The notes beneath the pieces were generated by a model that worked only from the letters and a program-made list of their open reading frames with translations, was not told the origin of the DNA and did not search any database. A DNA stretch of 64,000 bases. Origin: Odontesthes bonariensis. Its lineage: Eukaryota; Chordata; Actinopteri; Atheriniformes; Atherinopsidae. Location of the stretch: positions 29,571,732-29,635,731 of the forward strand of contig NC_134528.1 of NCBI RefSeq assembly GCF_027942865.1, read 5' to 3'. Of this stretch, positions 1-11,609 are shown piece after piece. A program made the position numbers and the translations under genes. Numbering within the stretch: the stretch's first letter is position 1; the number at the start of each line of letters is the position of its first letter.

Positions 1-310
1 TGAGTCCTTGGATCTAAGAGCTCTGCTGGCTTTATATTCTCTGAACAGATCACAGATGTATTTTGGCCCTAAACCGTTCTGGGATTTGTAAACCATCAGC
101 AGGCTTTTAAAATCTATTCTGTGACTGACTAGAAGCCAGAGTAAAGATTTTAAAGCTGCTGTGATGTGTTCAGATCTCTTAGTCCGGGTTAAAACTCCAG
201 CAGCAGCGTTCTGGATGAGCTGCAGATGTTTAATGCTCTTTTTGGGAAGTCCAGTTAAAAGAGCATTACAGTAATCAAGTCTACTGGAGATGAATGCATA
301 AAGACAGACT
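1..310 (-). repeat. LINE 3'-ORF fragment (CR1/L2 superfamily)
   Basis: Read on the minus strand this stretch translates to the C-terminal part of a fish non-LTR reverse transcriptase. It contains the phrase DYCNALLTGLPKKS followed by LQLIQNAAAGVLTRTKRSEH. It is 5' truncated by the window edge and carries no complete domain. It sits upstream of the first visible ITIH exon, so it is intronic or 5' flanking. The exact clade is uncertain. A related fragment lies at 29240-30600. Confidence 0.65.
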
Positions 311-373
311 GTCCTTTACGATGTGACATTTGAATGAGTGTTTCTAATCTTTGGTCCTTTCTCCTGTTTTCAG

Positions 374-861
374 GCGGAGGTGGAGGTGCACAGTGTGACA
401 GTGGACTGCACTGTGGCATCCCGCTTTGCCCACACCGTCATGACCTCGGTGGCTTTAAACAAGGCAAACTCGTCCAAGGAAATCTTTTTTGAAGTGGAGT
501 TGCCCAAGTCCGCTTTCATCACAAACTTCAGCATGTCAGTCTGTTGCCATCGAGTTCATATTCTGTCCACACACTTGCCTTCATTGTGGTCCTTTTTGAT
601 GAGGCCATTTTTATTTTTTAATTCAAATTTTCACCACGATTCAATGAATTGACTTTCTTTAAGGTCCACCTTGTTGTTCTCTCGTCTTTGTGCTTCTCAG
701 GGAAATTGAAGGTCAGGTGTACGTTGGAGAGGTGAAGGAGAAAGAGAAAGCTCAGAAACAGTATGTGACAGCTGTATCCTCTGGACAGACAGCTGGACTG
801 GTCAAGTGAGTTGATCCAGATGAAAATGTAACATAAACCCACAGTAGCCAACAGTTTTGTC

Positions 862-902
<41 letters not shown>

Positions 903-3900
903 GGCTTCTGGGAGAAAGATGGAGAAGTTTACTGTGTCTGTCAATATTGCAGCAGAAAGTAATGTGACTTTTGTCCTGACTTACGAGGAGCTCCTTCAAA
1001 GGAAACTGGGCCAGTATGAGATTTTAAACCGAATTAAACCTAAAATGGTGGTCCAAAAGTTTCGTGTGAGTCCATGCTCATGTTGTCACCTGCCCATGGT
1101 CATTTCAGCATTTTGAGCTCTTGTGTGATTTTACTCATTTGCTAATCTCATGTCTCTGCTTTTACCTGGATGGAAACAGATCGTGACAAACATATATGAG
1201 CCTCAAGGCCTGTCCTATGTCGATGCCCATGCAACTTTCCTCTCCAACGATCTGCTCCCCCTGGTGGAGAAAACCGTCACCGACAAAAAGGTGTAGAGGC
1301 CCAGTCTTGGTCCGTCATGAAGAGTTTGGCTCCACATGATTAATGTTGGGCATGTTACTTTTAAAGAGTAATTAGATATAGCTCCTAGTTACTTCTCCCC
1401 CAAAGTAACTGAGTATGGAACCTGTAATTAGTTAAATTTTCTGGAAAAGAAAAATATTCCAATCAGTGCTCATCAGTTTGACAAAAAAATATTTCATTGG
1501 ATTTCTTTTATCCACTTGTCAGGCACACATCTCTTTCTCACCAACTATGGAGCAGCAGAGGGAGTGTCCAGGCTGCGAGGGAACCCTCATTGATGGAGAT
1601 TTCATCATAAAGTACGACGTGAACCGAGAGAAGAGTTTTGGGGAGATTCAGGTCAGCTCTCAGCGGTTAATGGATTCAAAGCAACCTCAAAATGTGTTAA
1701 AGGCTGTTCTTTCTCTGGATGATTTTGGTGAATAGATGCTTTATGGGAGGAGTTTGGATTGTTTAGTTAGATAAAAGTATACATATAGTCCATTCTCATG
1801 TTAGCTTATACTATTTTCTTTTTTTCTTCTGCCGTCATTGTAATGCATGTTGGACTAATGTTTCCTTCAGATTGTGAACGGATACTTTGTGCACTTCTTT
1901 GCCCCACCTGACTTGCCTAGAGTCTCCAAGAACGTGGTGTTTGTAATTGACCGGAGTGGATCGATGAGTGATAAGATGGCACAGGTGAGAGACTATTCAG
2001 ACTGTTGATGTGATTTGGATATAGAAATGCTTACAGGCACACATTTTGATCTCTGAATATTTGCAGACACGAAAGGCATTGAAGACCATCCTGAACGAAC
2101 TCGATGAACAGGACCACTTTGCATTGATCCAGTTTGATACCATTATGGAGCCCTGGAGGGAGTCGCTTACCAAAGCAACCAAGGAAAATGTGGCAAAAGC
2201 CATGGGCTTTGTGGAAGAAATCACAAGTCGTGGAGGTTAATACAAGAAAAAGTGCTCACATACTGCACACCACATGCTATCTTTACTCCCTGAATGAAGA
2301 AAATGCATGAGCATACTAAATATTTTACAGATTGATTTGTGTTTTTCATTGAGGTACCGATATCAATGGTGCAGTGTTGAGAGGTGTAAACATGCTAATC
2401 CAAGACAAACAAGAGAAAAGGCTACCAGAGAGAAGTATTGATATGATTATTTTACTGACCGATGGAATGCCAAATAGCGGTAAGCATGCATAATGTGTAC
2501 ATACTGAAGATGGATGGTTTATTTTATAATGAATGTTATATTTAGCATGGTGTGTGCTGTGACTGTCTGAAGGTGTGTCTCATATACCAACGATCCAGCA
2601 GAATGTGCGTTCTGCTATTGGAGGAAACATGTCTCTGTTCTGTCTTGGATTTGGAAATGACGTGGACTATGGCTTCCTGGATGTGATGAGCAAACAAAAC
2701 AAGGGAATAGCTCGCAGAATCTTTGAAGCTTCAGATGCGGCCGTTCAGCTCCAGGTGAGGGGTTTAGTGTTGTCTTTAGAGCCATTTCTGTGCCATTTTC
2801 CCTTTAAATTCTGTAATCATTGTTTATGAACAAATGCATTTACATGTTTGTATGTATAACACTTTTCAATCCAGGGATTCTATCAGGAGGTGTCCGACCC
2901 ACTGCTCTTAGAGGTGGATCTGCAGTATCCCGACAATGCAGTAGACTCTGTGACCACCAACCACTTCAATCAGTTGTTTAATGGTTCTGAGATTGTGGTG
3001 GCCGGTCGGCTGGTGGACAACGACTTGGACAACTTCCTAGTGGAAGTCTTTGGCCAGGGGGTGAGGAGGGGGAGATCTAGGAGGTACCAAAGTTTAGGTT
3101 GGCCTGTTTATTATGTTTTTTAACATTTTTCTTCATCTTTTCTTTATTCCATAGTTTGAAAATGACTTCAAGGCGCAGGGCGCGGCCACTGTTCTGGACT
3201 GGGGTGTGATGTACCCAGATGAGGAGTACATCTTTGGAGATTTCACTGAGCGTCTTTGGGCTCACCTCACCATACAGCAGTTACTGGAGAAGAGGTCTGC
3301 CAGTCATTTTGCTTAAGCCACTGACTAAAATAATTTTTTGGCCATTATTAACCGAAAAAAACTCTGTTAATCTGTTATTTATGTTAGAATCCATTGTGGT
3401 TTTATGTTCAAGTCATTTGTTAGAACAAATGTGTTTTCCTTGTCACAGCAAGAGTGGTGGGCCAGATGAGAAAGCCAATGCCACAGCAAAGGCCCTGGAG
3501 ATGTCCCTGCGATACAACTTTGTCACCCCTCTCACCTCCATGGTGGTCACCAAGCCCGAGACCGAGGATGGACCAGACAGCCCCCTCATCGCTGACAAAC
3601 TGACTGAGGGTAATCGAGTAAAACAAAAGAATGGCCTAACATGACTGCAATCAAGTTTTTCTCTGCAAGCTTAGACATCTCTACAGGGCATTCATCAACT
3701 GTACAAGATAACAACCCATTTTCAAAATATTAGTTGTCTTTACTCAATATATTGGCAAAGAATGGAACCTCAGCTTAAAACTGTGAAATGTATCAAGTTG
3801 TGTTTGTCCATCTGTTTTTTTTGACAGAGCAAAGACAACAGGCAGAAAGAATGGGTAAGGCGGTCCTTTTGTACAATAAAGCAGAAAATAAGATTTCAGT

Positions 3901-6900
3901 CAATTTGATGTAATGCTTTAACTTCTGTTTCTTTATTCCTGTGTGTAGCACCAGCGAAGCATCTGTATGCAGCCCCTCCAGTGTATAAGCAAAGTTCTCC
4001 CACATATTTTGGTAAGCACAGCTCAGGGTTACTCGCTGCCTGCCTCTGATTTTGTATCAGTCTTTTACAACAGGATAAACTGCCATAATTACCCCCAGAC
4101 TTTTCATGATAGATAGATTATTTATTTGTCTTTGCAGAAAATTGTTCTGTGCCATTGACAGTGCGTCTGATACAATTACAAAAAACAAAAATACACAATA
4201 AACAAGCACCCCCCCACACGCCCTTGCCATGCATGTCTTAGATCATTTCCCCTCATTTGCGCCTCAATGCGCTGTTTGTATTTCTGTTTGTTGTCAGATA
4301 TTATTTGTCTAATCTCCTTCTGAGTTTCCTTCATCTTAGACACATCACCCTGTTCAAAGGCTCTCCTTTTCCTTTTCAGCGCTAGTTTTAATTCTTTATT
4401 GACCCAGGGTTTATCATTTGGAAAGACTCGGAAAGTTTTATCTGGGATTACACAGTCCACACAAAATTCAATGTAATCAGTGACAACAGAGTTAAGTTCT
4501 TCTAAACCGTCACTTGTGTCCACAAAAGTATCCCATATAGTGCAGTCAAAGCAACCTCTGAGGCATTCAACAGATTCATCAGTCCATCGTTTCATTGTCT
4601 TAGTCTCCAGTTTACGCGACTTCAGCTTTTGTTTATACTGCGGAACCAGATGGATAACGTTGTGGTCCGAATCCCCAAGTGGTGGGGTATGGAAGATATG
4701 AGCATTTTTTTGTACAGATGTTCATGGTTTTCCTGGTTTTACATACATTTTCATCCAATTTCCATCATGTTACATTGTAAATTTCTCCATTACTTTACAT
4801 TAAAAGACCTGGAAACAATTTACAGTCTCCTCAACTTCAGGTGTAGTTTGTGCTGGTGCTCAATAAGTAATCATGCAGAGTAAGCATCATTCAGTTAAAA
4901 ATGCTGTGAAAAGTAGCTAGCATAGTTGGAGATTGTTGATATCTTCAGTGAGACTTTTCAAAAGAGAGTCCTCGGTCCATTTAGCTTATTGCTGTCCCTG
5001 TGTTTTTGTTTCACCTGCAGTGGACGGAGATCCCCATTTCATGATAGAGCTCCCTGATAGAAATGACGCTCTTTGCTTCAACATCAACAATGCTCCAGGA
5101 ACCATTTTCAATCTGGTCAGAGACCCAGAATCAGGTCAGCTCTCCATCCACTTTATCACGTCTTTCTTTTGGATTAACAAGTTCAAAATTTTTCTCACTT
5201 TGGACTTGTCTTACATAATGTAGTTATATAGTTCGTACAAAGAAGTTCTATTCCCTCGTTCACTGAACCGTTCTCATTACATTTCTTCAGGTATTTTGGT
5301 CAATGGCCAGATCATTGGAGACAAGAAGATTCCCCCAAATGGGAGAATTAACACCTATTTTTGCCGTTTTGGCATCGTCCACCAGACTTTGGGGTTCAGG
5401 CTGGAGGTGAGCACTGAAGATATTTCAGTGTTCCAGGGTGGCAAACAGATCAAGCTGCTGTGGTCAGATACATCCTCTATCAAAGGACCCAAGTGAGTGA
5501 TCCCATTAACCATCTTTCCATTGCAAATTTCTTGGTATCCACAAGCTGGTTACTCGAACGGCTGCTCTAACTGGCCCCTTTGGCCTTTCTTTTTCTCCCC
5601 AGTTCGCATCATTTTCAAACGTCCATCTTAGATTTCGTTCAGCTGCAGTTGCTCAAAGAGCCTGTTTATTTAGACCACTCTCCTTGTTCCCAGATACAAG
5701 CATGGCTGACTCTGATACGATAGGTGGTGATATCTTCTTTCAGCTAGGTATTTTTCCTGATGACCATTTAGGTCAGAAACCCAAACATCTGACAGAAAGT
5801 TTAGCTAACAGCTTGTACCACGTCAGGTAGTTGTTACCAGCTTCTTCTTCCTGTGGATACCAGATTATTTTAGTTTCTCTCGTGTCCTCTGGGCCTAACC
5901 CTGGGGCGGCAGCTGTGAAGCATCCGCTGAGCCTAATCCAGTTTGAAACCAATGCAACACATGTGCGCACGAGTAACTAGACTCCAAAACAGATTGTCTG
6001 GGTGTTACTCCGACTTTGAGAAATGTTGATGTTGTGCAATTTCAGTCAGACCAACACGTTAGTATGTATTGTGGAAGTCCAGTTTTAGTCTGTCTAATGC
6101 AATAATCCGAGAAATCATTTTTCTTCCAAAATCAGGGTAAATATGGTGGTTGTTGTGTGTAGGACACATTATATTCACAAGGTGAAAAGAGAAACAGGTT
6201 AGACTGCAGCATTATTCTAAACAATAATAAGTTCTTACAACAACTTATATTAGTATAACTACATTCAATGAGACCAAAACAACAACACTAGAAGAAACTA
6301 AGATGGTTACTGCATTCCCACTCTAGGAACCTTTGGCAGTTCCTGTAACCTTTTCAGGAACGGGGCCATTTTCTCCCGCATTCACACATACAGGAACTAG
6401 GGACCATCTCCCTCAGTTCCTGGAACCATTTCAGCTCCTTCTCCTCAGCTGGGTCTGTTCTGGGTTCTATAGAACACATCTGACGGAGGTGTTTGGTGGT
6501 CGGTAGCTCCGCCCCTTGTCATGTTGTCAGGCTGAAATGTTTCCTCATACGACACGGACACAACCTGCGCGTGTTTAATAAGTTAAACCTCCACGTGGTC
6601 TCCTTTGTCTGCGGCTCTCTGCTCTCCTTCCTTCATGAAACCAAGAAGTATGGCCTGCGCTCCATCCTGCGTCTCCTGACTCTCTCTGTGAGCTCTTCCA
6701 GCCTCCATGTTAGACGCCCCATGTGATCGTCCATGATTAATATCACCGTCATGCAGACCATGAACATGGTGGCCTCCCCGCTCTCCATGTTAGCCGCATT
6801 CGGAAAGAGCAGTTCTAAGAACGGTCCTCCTCAAATTCCGTTCTGATAACTGCCCTTCTCCAATTTAATTTCACTCAACAACAAAACAAAACCCGAGAAA

Positions 6901-8473
6901 AGTAAGGAGAGAAGAAAAAAACACCACAAAGAAGCTAACATGGAGAGCGGGGAGGCCACCGTGTTCATGGTCTGCATGATGGTGATATTAATCATGGACG
7001 ATCACATGGGGCGTCTAACATGGAGGCTGGAAGAGCACACAGTCAGGAGACGTTCCAGAAAAAGGTCATAGGAACTGCCAAAGGTTCCTACAGTGCGAAT
7101 GCGGCTAATAGCTTCTTGGTGGTGTTTTTTTCTTCTCTCCTTACTTTTCGCGGGTTTTGTTTTGTTATTGAATGTGGCGCTAAAGCAACACGTCGCTGTC
7201 GCAGACGGTTGCATCGCATCAGTCCCTATCAAGGTCCCGACTCATGTGCGAATGCAGACTAAAACAGTTCCCCTGGAGAAGGGCAACTATCAGAACGGAA
7301 TTCGAGGAGGACCGTTCTTAGAACGGCTCTGTCCAAATGCGGCTTATGTTACCTATATGTCAAATCTATCTAAGTCTATCATGTTTGAGGGAGGACTATA
7401 TTCTTCATCTTGCATCAATTAACCAATCAACTTCCCAGTAGTTTTTTTTCTCAAAGGCTCCCACCCATAAGTAAATATTTCTTTCTCAGAAAAAAGCTCC
7501 TAAAGAGTTCCAACAGGAGCAGTCAGTGTCTTTGTTTTATGCATCAAAGTGTGGGCTGCTCATTCCTGTAAATCCCAGATAAGCATCAAAGATGATTGAC
7601 TTTTTCCCTTGCTGCAGTGGGGATCTTCAGGTGACCAAGGATCGCAGCCTAACGGTAACTCTCCGGAACTCAGTCAAGTTTGTGATCTTGCTGCACAAAG
7701 TATGGAAGCAGCACCTGTACCACCGAGACTACCTGGGCTTCTACACCCTGGACAGCCACCTCCTGTCCCCTTCTGTCCATGGCTTGCTAGGTATGCCTTG
7801 AATTGCATGTTTTATCACCTCCAGAGGAGTGATGGAATTTGTAGTTCTAAATTAACATTGGTTTCTTTCTAATTTCATTTCACATATCTTCTGAAAAAGA
7901 TATTCTTTAAGGTGATAGATAAATCTAGTCTGTAGTTGTTGCTACAAAATCCAATTTTTGTAGAGACTGCATTTGTCATCTTTATTCACAAGGCGTTAAC
8001 AAAGGGATACTGAACAAAACCAAGGCAAGTAACCTCTCTAACATGATAGTAGAATGGAAGGGAAACCAAAATAAAAAAATTACTAGTGTAGTGATAAATG
8101 ATCTTTATTGTTTAAAACTATACTTTAAATCATCTTTCAGGTCAGTTCTACCACGGGATTGAATATGAGGTGACAGACTTGCGTCCAGGCGAGGTCCCAG
8201 AGAAACCAGATGCCACCATGTTTGTGAAAGGAGGGAAGCTTAACGTAACCAGGTACATTTAAAGCCGGGAGACACGCATGCCTCCTCTAAGTGTGGAGGA
8301 GTTCTCCCTCTCATGATATGCTCTGGGTCCACAGAGGCTGGCAGAGAGACTTCAGGACGGACGTGAAGAACGGAGAAAAAGTTCCCTGCTGGTTCGTTCA
8401 CAGCAACGGATCAGGCCTCATTGATGGAGATGCTGCAGACTACATTGTATCTGGCCTTTTTAAAACAGTTTAA
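374..8473 (+). CDS. itih3: Inter-alpha-trypsin inhibitor heavy chain, ITIH3-like (5' end outside window)
   Basis: This is a secreted heavy chain that is transferred to hyaluronan and stabilises extracellular matrix. Exons inferred from frame and GT-AG sites: 374-534, 701-805, 903-1065, 1180-1290, 1523-1651, 1871-1984, 2067-2235, 2354-2479, 2573-2754, 2875-3060, 3155-3294, 3449-3609, 3828-3854, 3949-4011, 5021-5134, 5291-5492, 7618-7790, 8141-8252, 8335-8473. They sum to 2577 nt, one open frame of 858 codons plus TAA. The first four exons match the VIT domain. The vWA domain starts in exon 6 with the MIDAS motif DRSGS (VIDRSGSM). Exon 15 carries VDGDPHF, the conserved DPH cleavage and glycosaminoglycan-linkage site. 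The ITI-HC C-terminal domain follows and ends [16 protein letters not shown]. Signal peptide and extreme N-terminus are missing. Assignment to ITIH3 rather than ITIH1/4 rests on remembered sequence resemblance. Confidence 0.93.
867..899. repeat. Poly-T tract before an ITIH splice acceptor
   Basis: An uninterrupted run of about 30 T directly precedes the AAG acceptor of the third visible ITIH exon at 903. It acts as an extended polypyrimidine tract and is likely length-polymorphic. Confidence 0.8.
1340..1450. repeat. Fragment of a common fish DNA-transposon repeat
   Basis: The string GTTGGGCATGTTACTTTTAA, followed by a TTAGTTAC-type inverted motif and AAAGTAACTGAGT, resembles the ends of an abundant fish hAT-like repeat with alternating AGTAACT words. 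No open frame and no clear boundaries are visible. It lies in an ITIH intron. Confidence 0.45.
4170..4700 (-). repeat. LINE fragment (CR1/L2 superfamily) in ITIH intron
   Basis: On the minus strand, 4176-4595 encodes an open frame of 139 residues from the linker between endonuclease and reverse transcriptase of a fish LINE. It includes [20 protein letters not shown] and the spacer [16 protein letters not shown]. Just upstream on the same strand is the DSDHNV motif typical of the end of an AP endonuclease domain. The LINE at 26387-28840 has the corresponding FPNNKPWITSELKELLNRKK. The piece is truncated at both ends and sits inside the 1-kb intron between ITIH exons 14 and 15. Confidence 0.8.
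5493..6310. other. ITIH intron sequence without recognised features
   Basis: This is the left part of the 2.1-kb ITIH intron 5493-7617. I see no open frame with family resemblance, no RNA gene and no clear transposon end. The remainder of this intron is a fold-back structure (6311-7345). Confidence 0.5.
6311..7345. repeat. Fold-back (palindromic) repeat in ITIH intron
   Basis: The inner arms 6692-6794 and 6934-7036 are reverse complements over about 103 bp with two mismatches by eye. Outer segments also pair: 6311-6368 (around AGGAACCTTTGGCAGTTCCT) with 7040-7108, and 6797-6930 with 7110-7345 (around CTAAGAACGGTCCTCCTC). About 290 bp on the left (6369-6655) have no partner on the right. The layout fits two inverted copies of a short non-autonomous transposon, or a nested fold-back element. 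No transposase frame is present and the family is not identified. Confidence 0.75.
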
Positions 8474-9020
8474 AAGCAGTTTTCACTTCCGAGTCTAAAA
8501 CTGAACAAATCAAAATCATATTCAGAAGTTAGGTAAAAAAATCTGCACCTGTAGTAAAACCACAAATACTCTCGTCATCATTTACATACACAAAGGAAAA
8601 CAGGCTTCTTTCACTGTGTTGTGGACAATATGAGTAACTTCTTGAATTAAAATGATTCCAAAACAGAGAGACGTGCTGAGAGATACTCTCAGTGATCATG
8701 TGTATCGCAGTATATAGGACACACAACCCCTACAGATCCACTCAAACTTGGTTAATATGCTTCTACTATTGTTTGGTGTGGCAGAATTTATTTTGTTTTT
8801 TTTCTCCTTTCTAGTGAAAGACTTTCTTTACTTTAGGTTTTAAAAAGCTGTTTCATCTTTAACCAATTTATGATGACGCTGACATGTCCTGATGTTTTAA
8901 TTCTGTCAAAAATGTTCATTTTTGTCTGGAGCTGACTGCATTTGAATTGAAAAGCATCTCAAACTTTTACACCACATGACACTGAATAAAAGTTACTTTG
9001 GTGGTAACAACTTGTCATCC
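8474..9020 (+). other. ITIH 3' UTR with poly(A) signal
   Basis: Non-coding sequence follows the ITIH stop. A canonical AATAAA lies at 8985-8990 with GT-rich sequence after it (TTACTTTGGTGGT), giving an estimated 3' UTR of about 540 nt. Confidence 0.65.
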
Positions 9021-9290
9021 TTATGCAAACTGTAGCATGAATTGAGATGATTGGAGGAACAAACACTCCAGCATGCAGTGAAAGCACACTCCCAAAAAGC
9101 AAGTTACGACAGGATGTGCATGTTTTCAGCTATCAAACTGCTCGGTCCGTTATATTTAACTACAGTACTGAGTTTCTTTTTTGTTTAAAATTTAAATCAT
9201 TCTTTTTATTTCTACTGTTTTAATGTATCTGTAAAGCACTTTGAAAAAAAAAAAAGTCCATACTGATCACCACAACCTTATTTTCTCAGG

Positions 9291-9612
9291 ATGTGTCCTT
9301 CGGCTTGTCGACATGTGAAAATATTCATACTTTTATCAGGACACAGAAGACTCATCAAACCCAGGAACTGTGAATGCTTCGTTTAAAATGAATAAATCTA
9401 ATGAATAAGTCTAATTTGAAAAAGAGCTAAACATTTTTAAAAGAGATACACATTTAAATCTTTTAGCACTTTAGTTCTTATTTTATACACTAAATCACAC
9501 AACACACTGATTTCCCAAAAAACGGTGAAATGTGTCCTTCGGCTTGTCTACATGTGAAAATATTCATACTTTTATTGGGGCACATAAGTCTTATCAAACC
9601 CAGGAACAATTC
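9291..9612. repeat. Local direct duplication of about 80 bp
   Basis: The units starting at 9291 and 9531 both read ATGTGTCCTTCGGCTTGTC, then ACATGTGAAAATATTCATAC and TTTTAT, with AACCCAGGAAC further on. They are about 240 bp apart and differ at only a few positions. The rest of 9021-9964 shows no gene. Confidence 0.75.
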
Positions 9613-9964
9613 CCATGGTCTGCCATATCATACACCTCATGACACAAGTGAAATTATTCAGTTTTCATGGGGTTTCACTTTCATTCGATTTTCTGCATGT
9701 TTTAATGACAGCTACTCGACGCTGATGTTCTCAGGGTTTTACCCAGTTATTGTTTCTGTTGTGTAGCTGATGTAGCAGTCGGATGTGACAAGTAGAGCCA
9801 ACACACTAGTCTTAAACCTGCATTGCATCTGATGTCAGATGGGGGCAACTCCTCTGCTTTTTACAAAAAGGGGTCTGACTGCTTGATTTATTGGTTTGAT
9901 CCAATCACCCCCCCTTCTCTATTGGCTCTTTGTCGAATATGATACTTTGGTGTTGATTTTGCAG

Positions 9965-10915
9965 TGGATGGAGATCCTCATCTCATGATAGAGCTGCCAG
10001 ACAGAGACGATGCTCTCTGCTTCAACAGAAACGACAAACCATTTTCAATTCGAACAGAGACCAAAAGTCAGGTCAGCCCGTAATCCTACACACAGCTGTT
10101 TTAAAACACAGATTCTTTACTGTGTGAGATATAACAGGAGAAATCGGAATCAAATCTTCAACATGAATTGTTCTAATCAATTTTAGGCTTTGTGGTTAAT
10201 GGGCAAATCATTGGCAAGAAGAAACTTGTTTCTCCCAGTTGAAATTTAAAACTTGTTTCTGTCTTCTTGTCGGGACCTCAGATTGACTAATAACTGCAGC
10301 ATGACAGTAACACTGAGGCACTCAGTTACATTTCTGGTCATCGAACACACAAAGATTTGGAAGAGACGCCATGACCAACCTGGGCTTCTCCACCCTTGAC
10401 AGCCACCACTTGTTTCCTTCAGTTCATAGTGTACTTGGTAAGAAAACAGCAGGAATGCTTAATGTTACGATGCACCGTTACTGAGGGTGTTTATGGATTT
10501 GAATAATTTTTTCAAGAAAACACAATTTGTGATTCACGTATATGTACATAAATATACATATTATCCTCCAGGTCAGATCTACCATGGAGTTGAATTTGAG
10601 GCAATAGAGTTGCATCCTGGTGAAATCCAGGATAAATGCAATGCCATCATGTATGTGAAGGGACAAAAACTCAACGTGACCAGGTGCACTTTACTAAGTT
10701 GGCACGCACATTGAAAACGCAGTTAAGATTTCAGTGCTTTTTTAAAAAAGAAATCTGTATGTTTTAATATATTTTGCAGGCACTGGCAAAAAGACTTCAG
10801 CAGGGATGTGAAGAATGGAGAAAATATCCACTGCTGGTTTGTTACCAATGATGGAAGAGGCCTCATAGATGGGACGGCCTCAGACTACACTGTGTCAGAC
10901 CTTTTTACTGTTTGA
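9965..10915 (+). pseudogene. Decayed C-terminal exons of a tandem ITIH duplicate
   Basis: Four exon-like segments parallel the last exons of the upstream ITIH gene. Segment 9965-10074 encodes VDGDPHLMIELPDRDDALCF. Segment 10186-10440 is a shortened, broken counterpart of ITIH exons 5291-5492 and 7618-7790: it starts FVVNGQIIGKKKLVSPS and meets an in-frame TGA, then most of that exon is missing before LRHSVTFLVIEH-like sequence. Segments 10572-10683 and 10780-10915 are open with good splice sites and end GLIDGTASDYTVSDLFTV and a stop. No VIT or vWA exons precede it. An AATAAA lies at 11089-11094. The best explanation is a truncated, pseudogenised tandem copy; an alternative terminal exon set for the upstream gene is less likely because the middle exon is broken. 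Confidence 0.8.
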
Positions 10916-11379
10916 GTTTCAAAAGCTCAAGATCTAAGTGGCATGTTAAGTTTAAAAATATTATCCTGGGTCTGGCTGTCCCTGTGTAATTTAAACGCAT
11001 GATGCAACAGTCAGTAACAAAGATGTGTCTGCTAAGCAAATTCAGTTTGTGCATTACTTTAAAGCATAGCCAATTGTTGAGTCGAAAAAATAAATGCGAC
11101 TGTTCACTATGTTAACAGGTGGTTTTAAGGGGGGTTGGACCAATTCCTGACATGTTTCTAAGCTATAGAACTGAAACTGCTTTTTCGCCAGCAGTTAACA
11201 TGACAGAATGGTCACAATAATCTTTTAAACACAATAGAAATCCTTGATTGGGTGATTGAATGGCAAGTCAGTAAGCAACGTGCTGATTGGCTATTCACTC
11301 AGGCGTCAAAACCAGGTCAAAATTCGTACTTGTAACTTTAGTTTTGTAAACTTGTAACTTCAGGGTTGCAGGGTTCAGG

Positions 11380-11560
11380 CTTAAAGGTGGAAAATTTGTG
11401 TGTCTGTCGGATTTAGCACAAAATAGTCCCACAGATACAAATATGTTTACACATACACAAGCTATTTTTACAACTTCAAAACTTTGTTACACGTGCACAA
11501 ATTGTTTTTACATAGACACAAAATATATTTACAACTTCAAAATCCTTCTGACCCTTATTT
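11380..11560. repeat. Short degenerate repeats upstream of MRPL58
   Basis: The words TTTTTACAACTTCAAAA, GTTTTTACATAGACACAAA and TTTACAACTTCAAAATCC recur within 150 bp, forming an imperfect tandem array of ACACAAN-TTTACAACTTCAAAA units just before the MRPL58 promoter. Confidence 0.5.
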
Positions 11561-11582
11561 GATCCCATAGTTTTCACTCGTC

Positions 11583-11609
11583 ATAGCGACGTCAGTCCAA
11601 CATGGCGGC
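11583..11609 (+). promoter_or_regulatory. MRPL58 core promoter: CRE-like half and YY1 site over the start codon
   Basis: GCGACGTCAG at 11586-11595 contains a CRE-like GACGTCA. AACATGGCGGC at 11599-11609 matches the YY1 consensus AANATGGCGGC and overlaps the MRPL58 start codon. Such start-overlapping YY1 sites are common at TATA-less housekeeping and mitochondrial protein genes. Function here is inferred from the motif. Confidence 0.6.

Noticed and set aside
9965-10915. A second complete ITIH gene
   Set aside because: Only C-terminal exons are present; the middle exon is broken and no VIT or vWA exons lie between 8474 and 9965.
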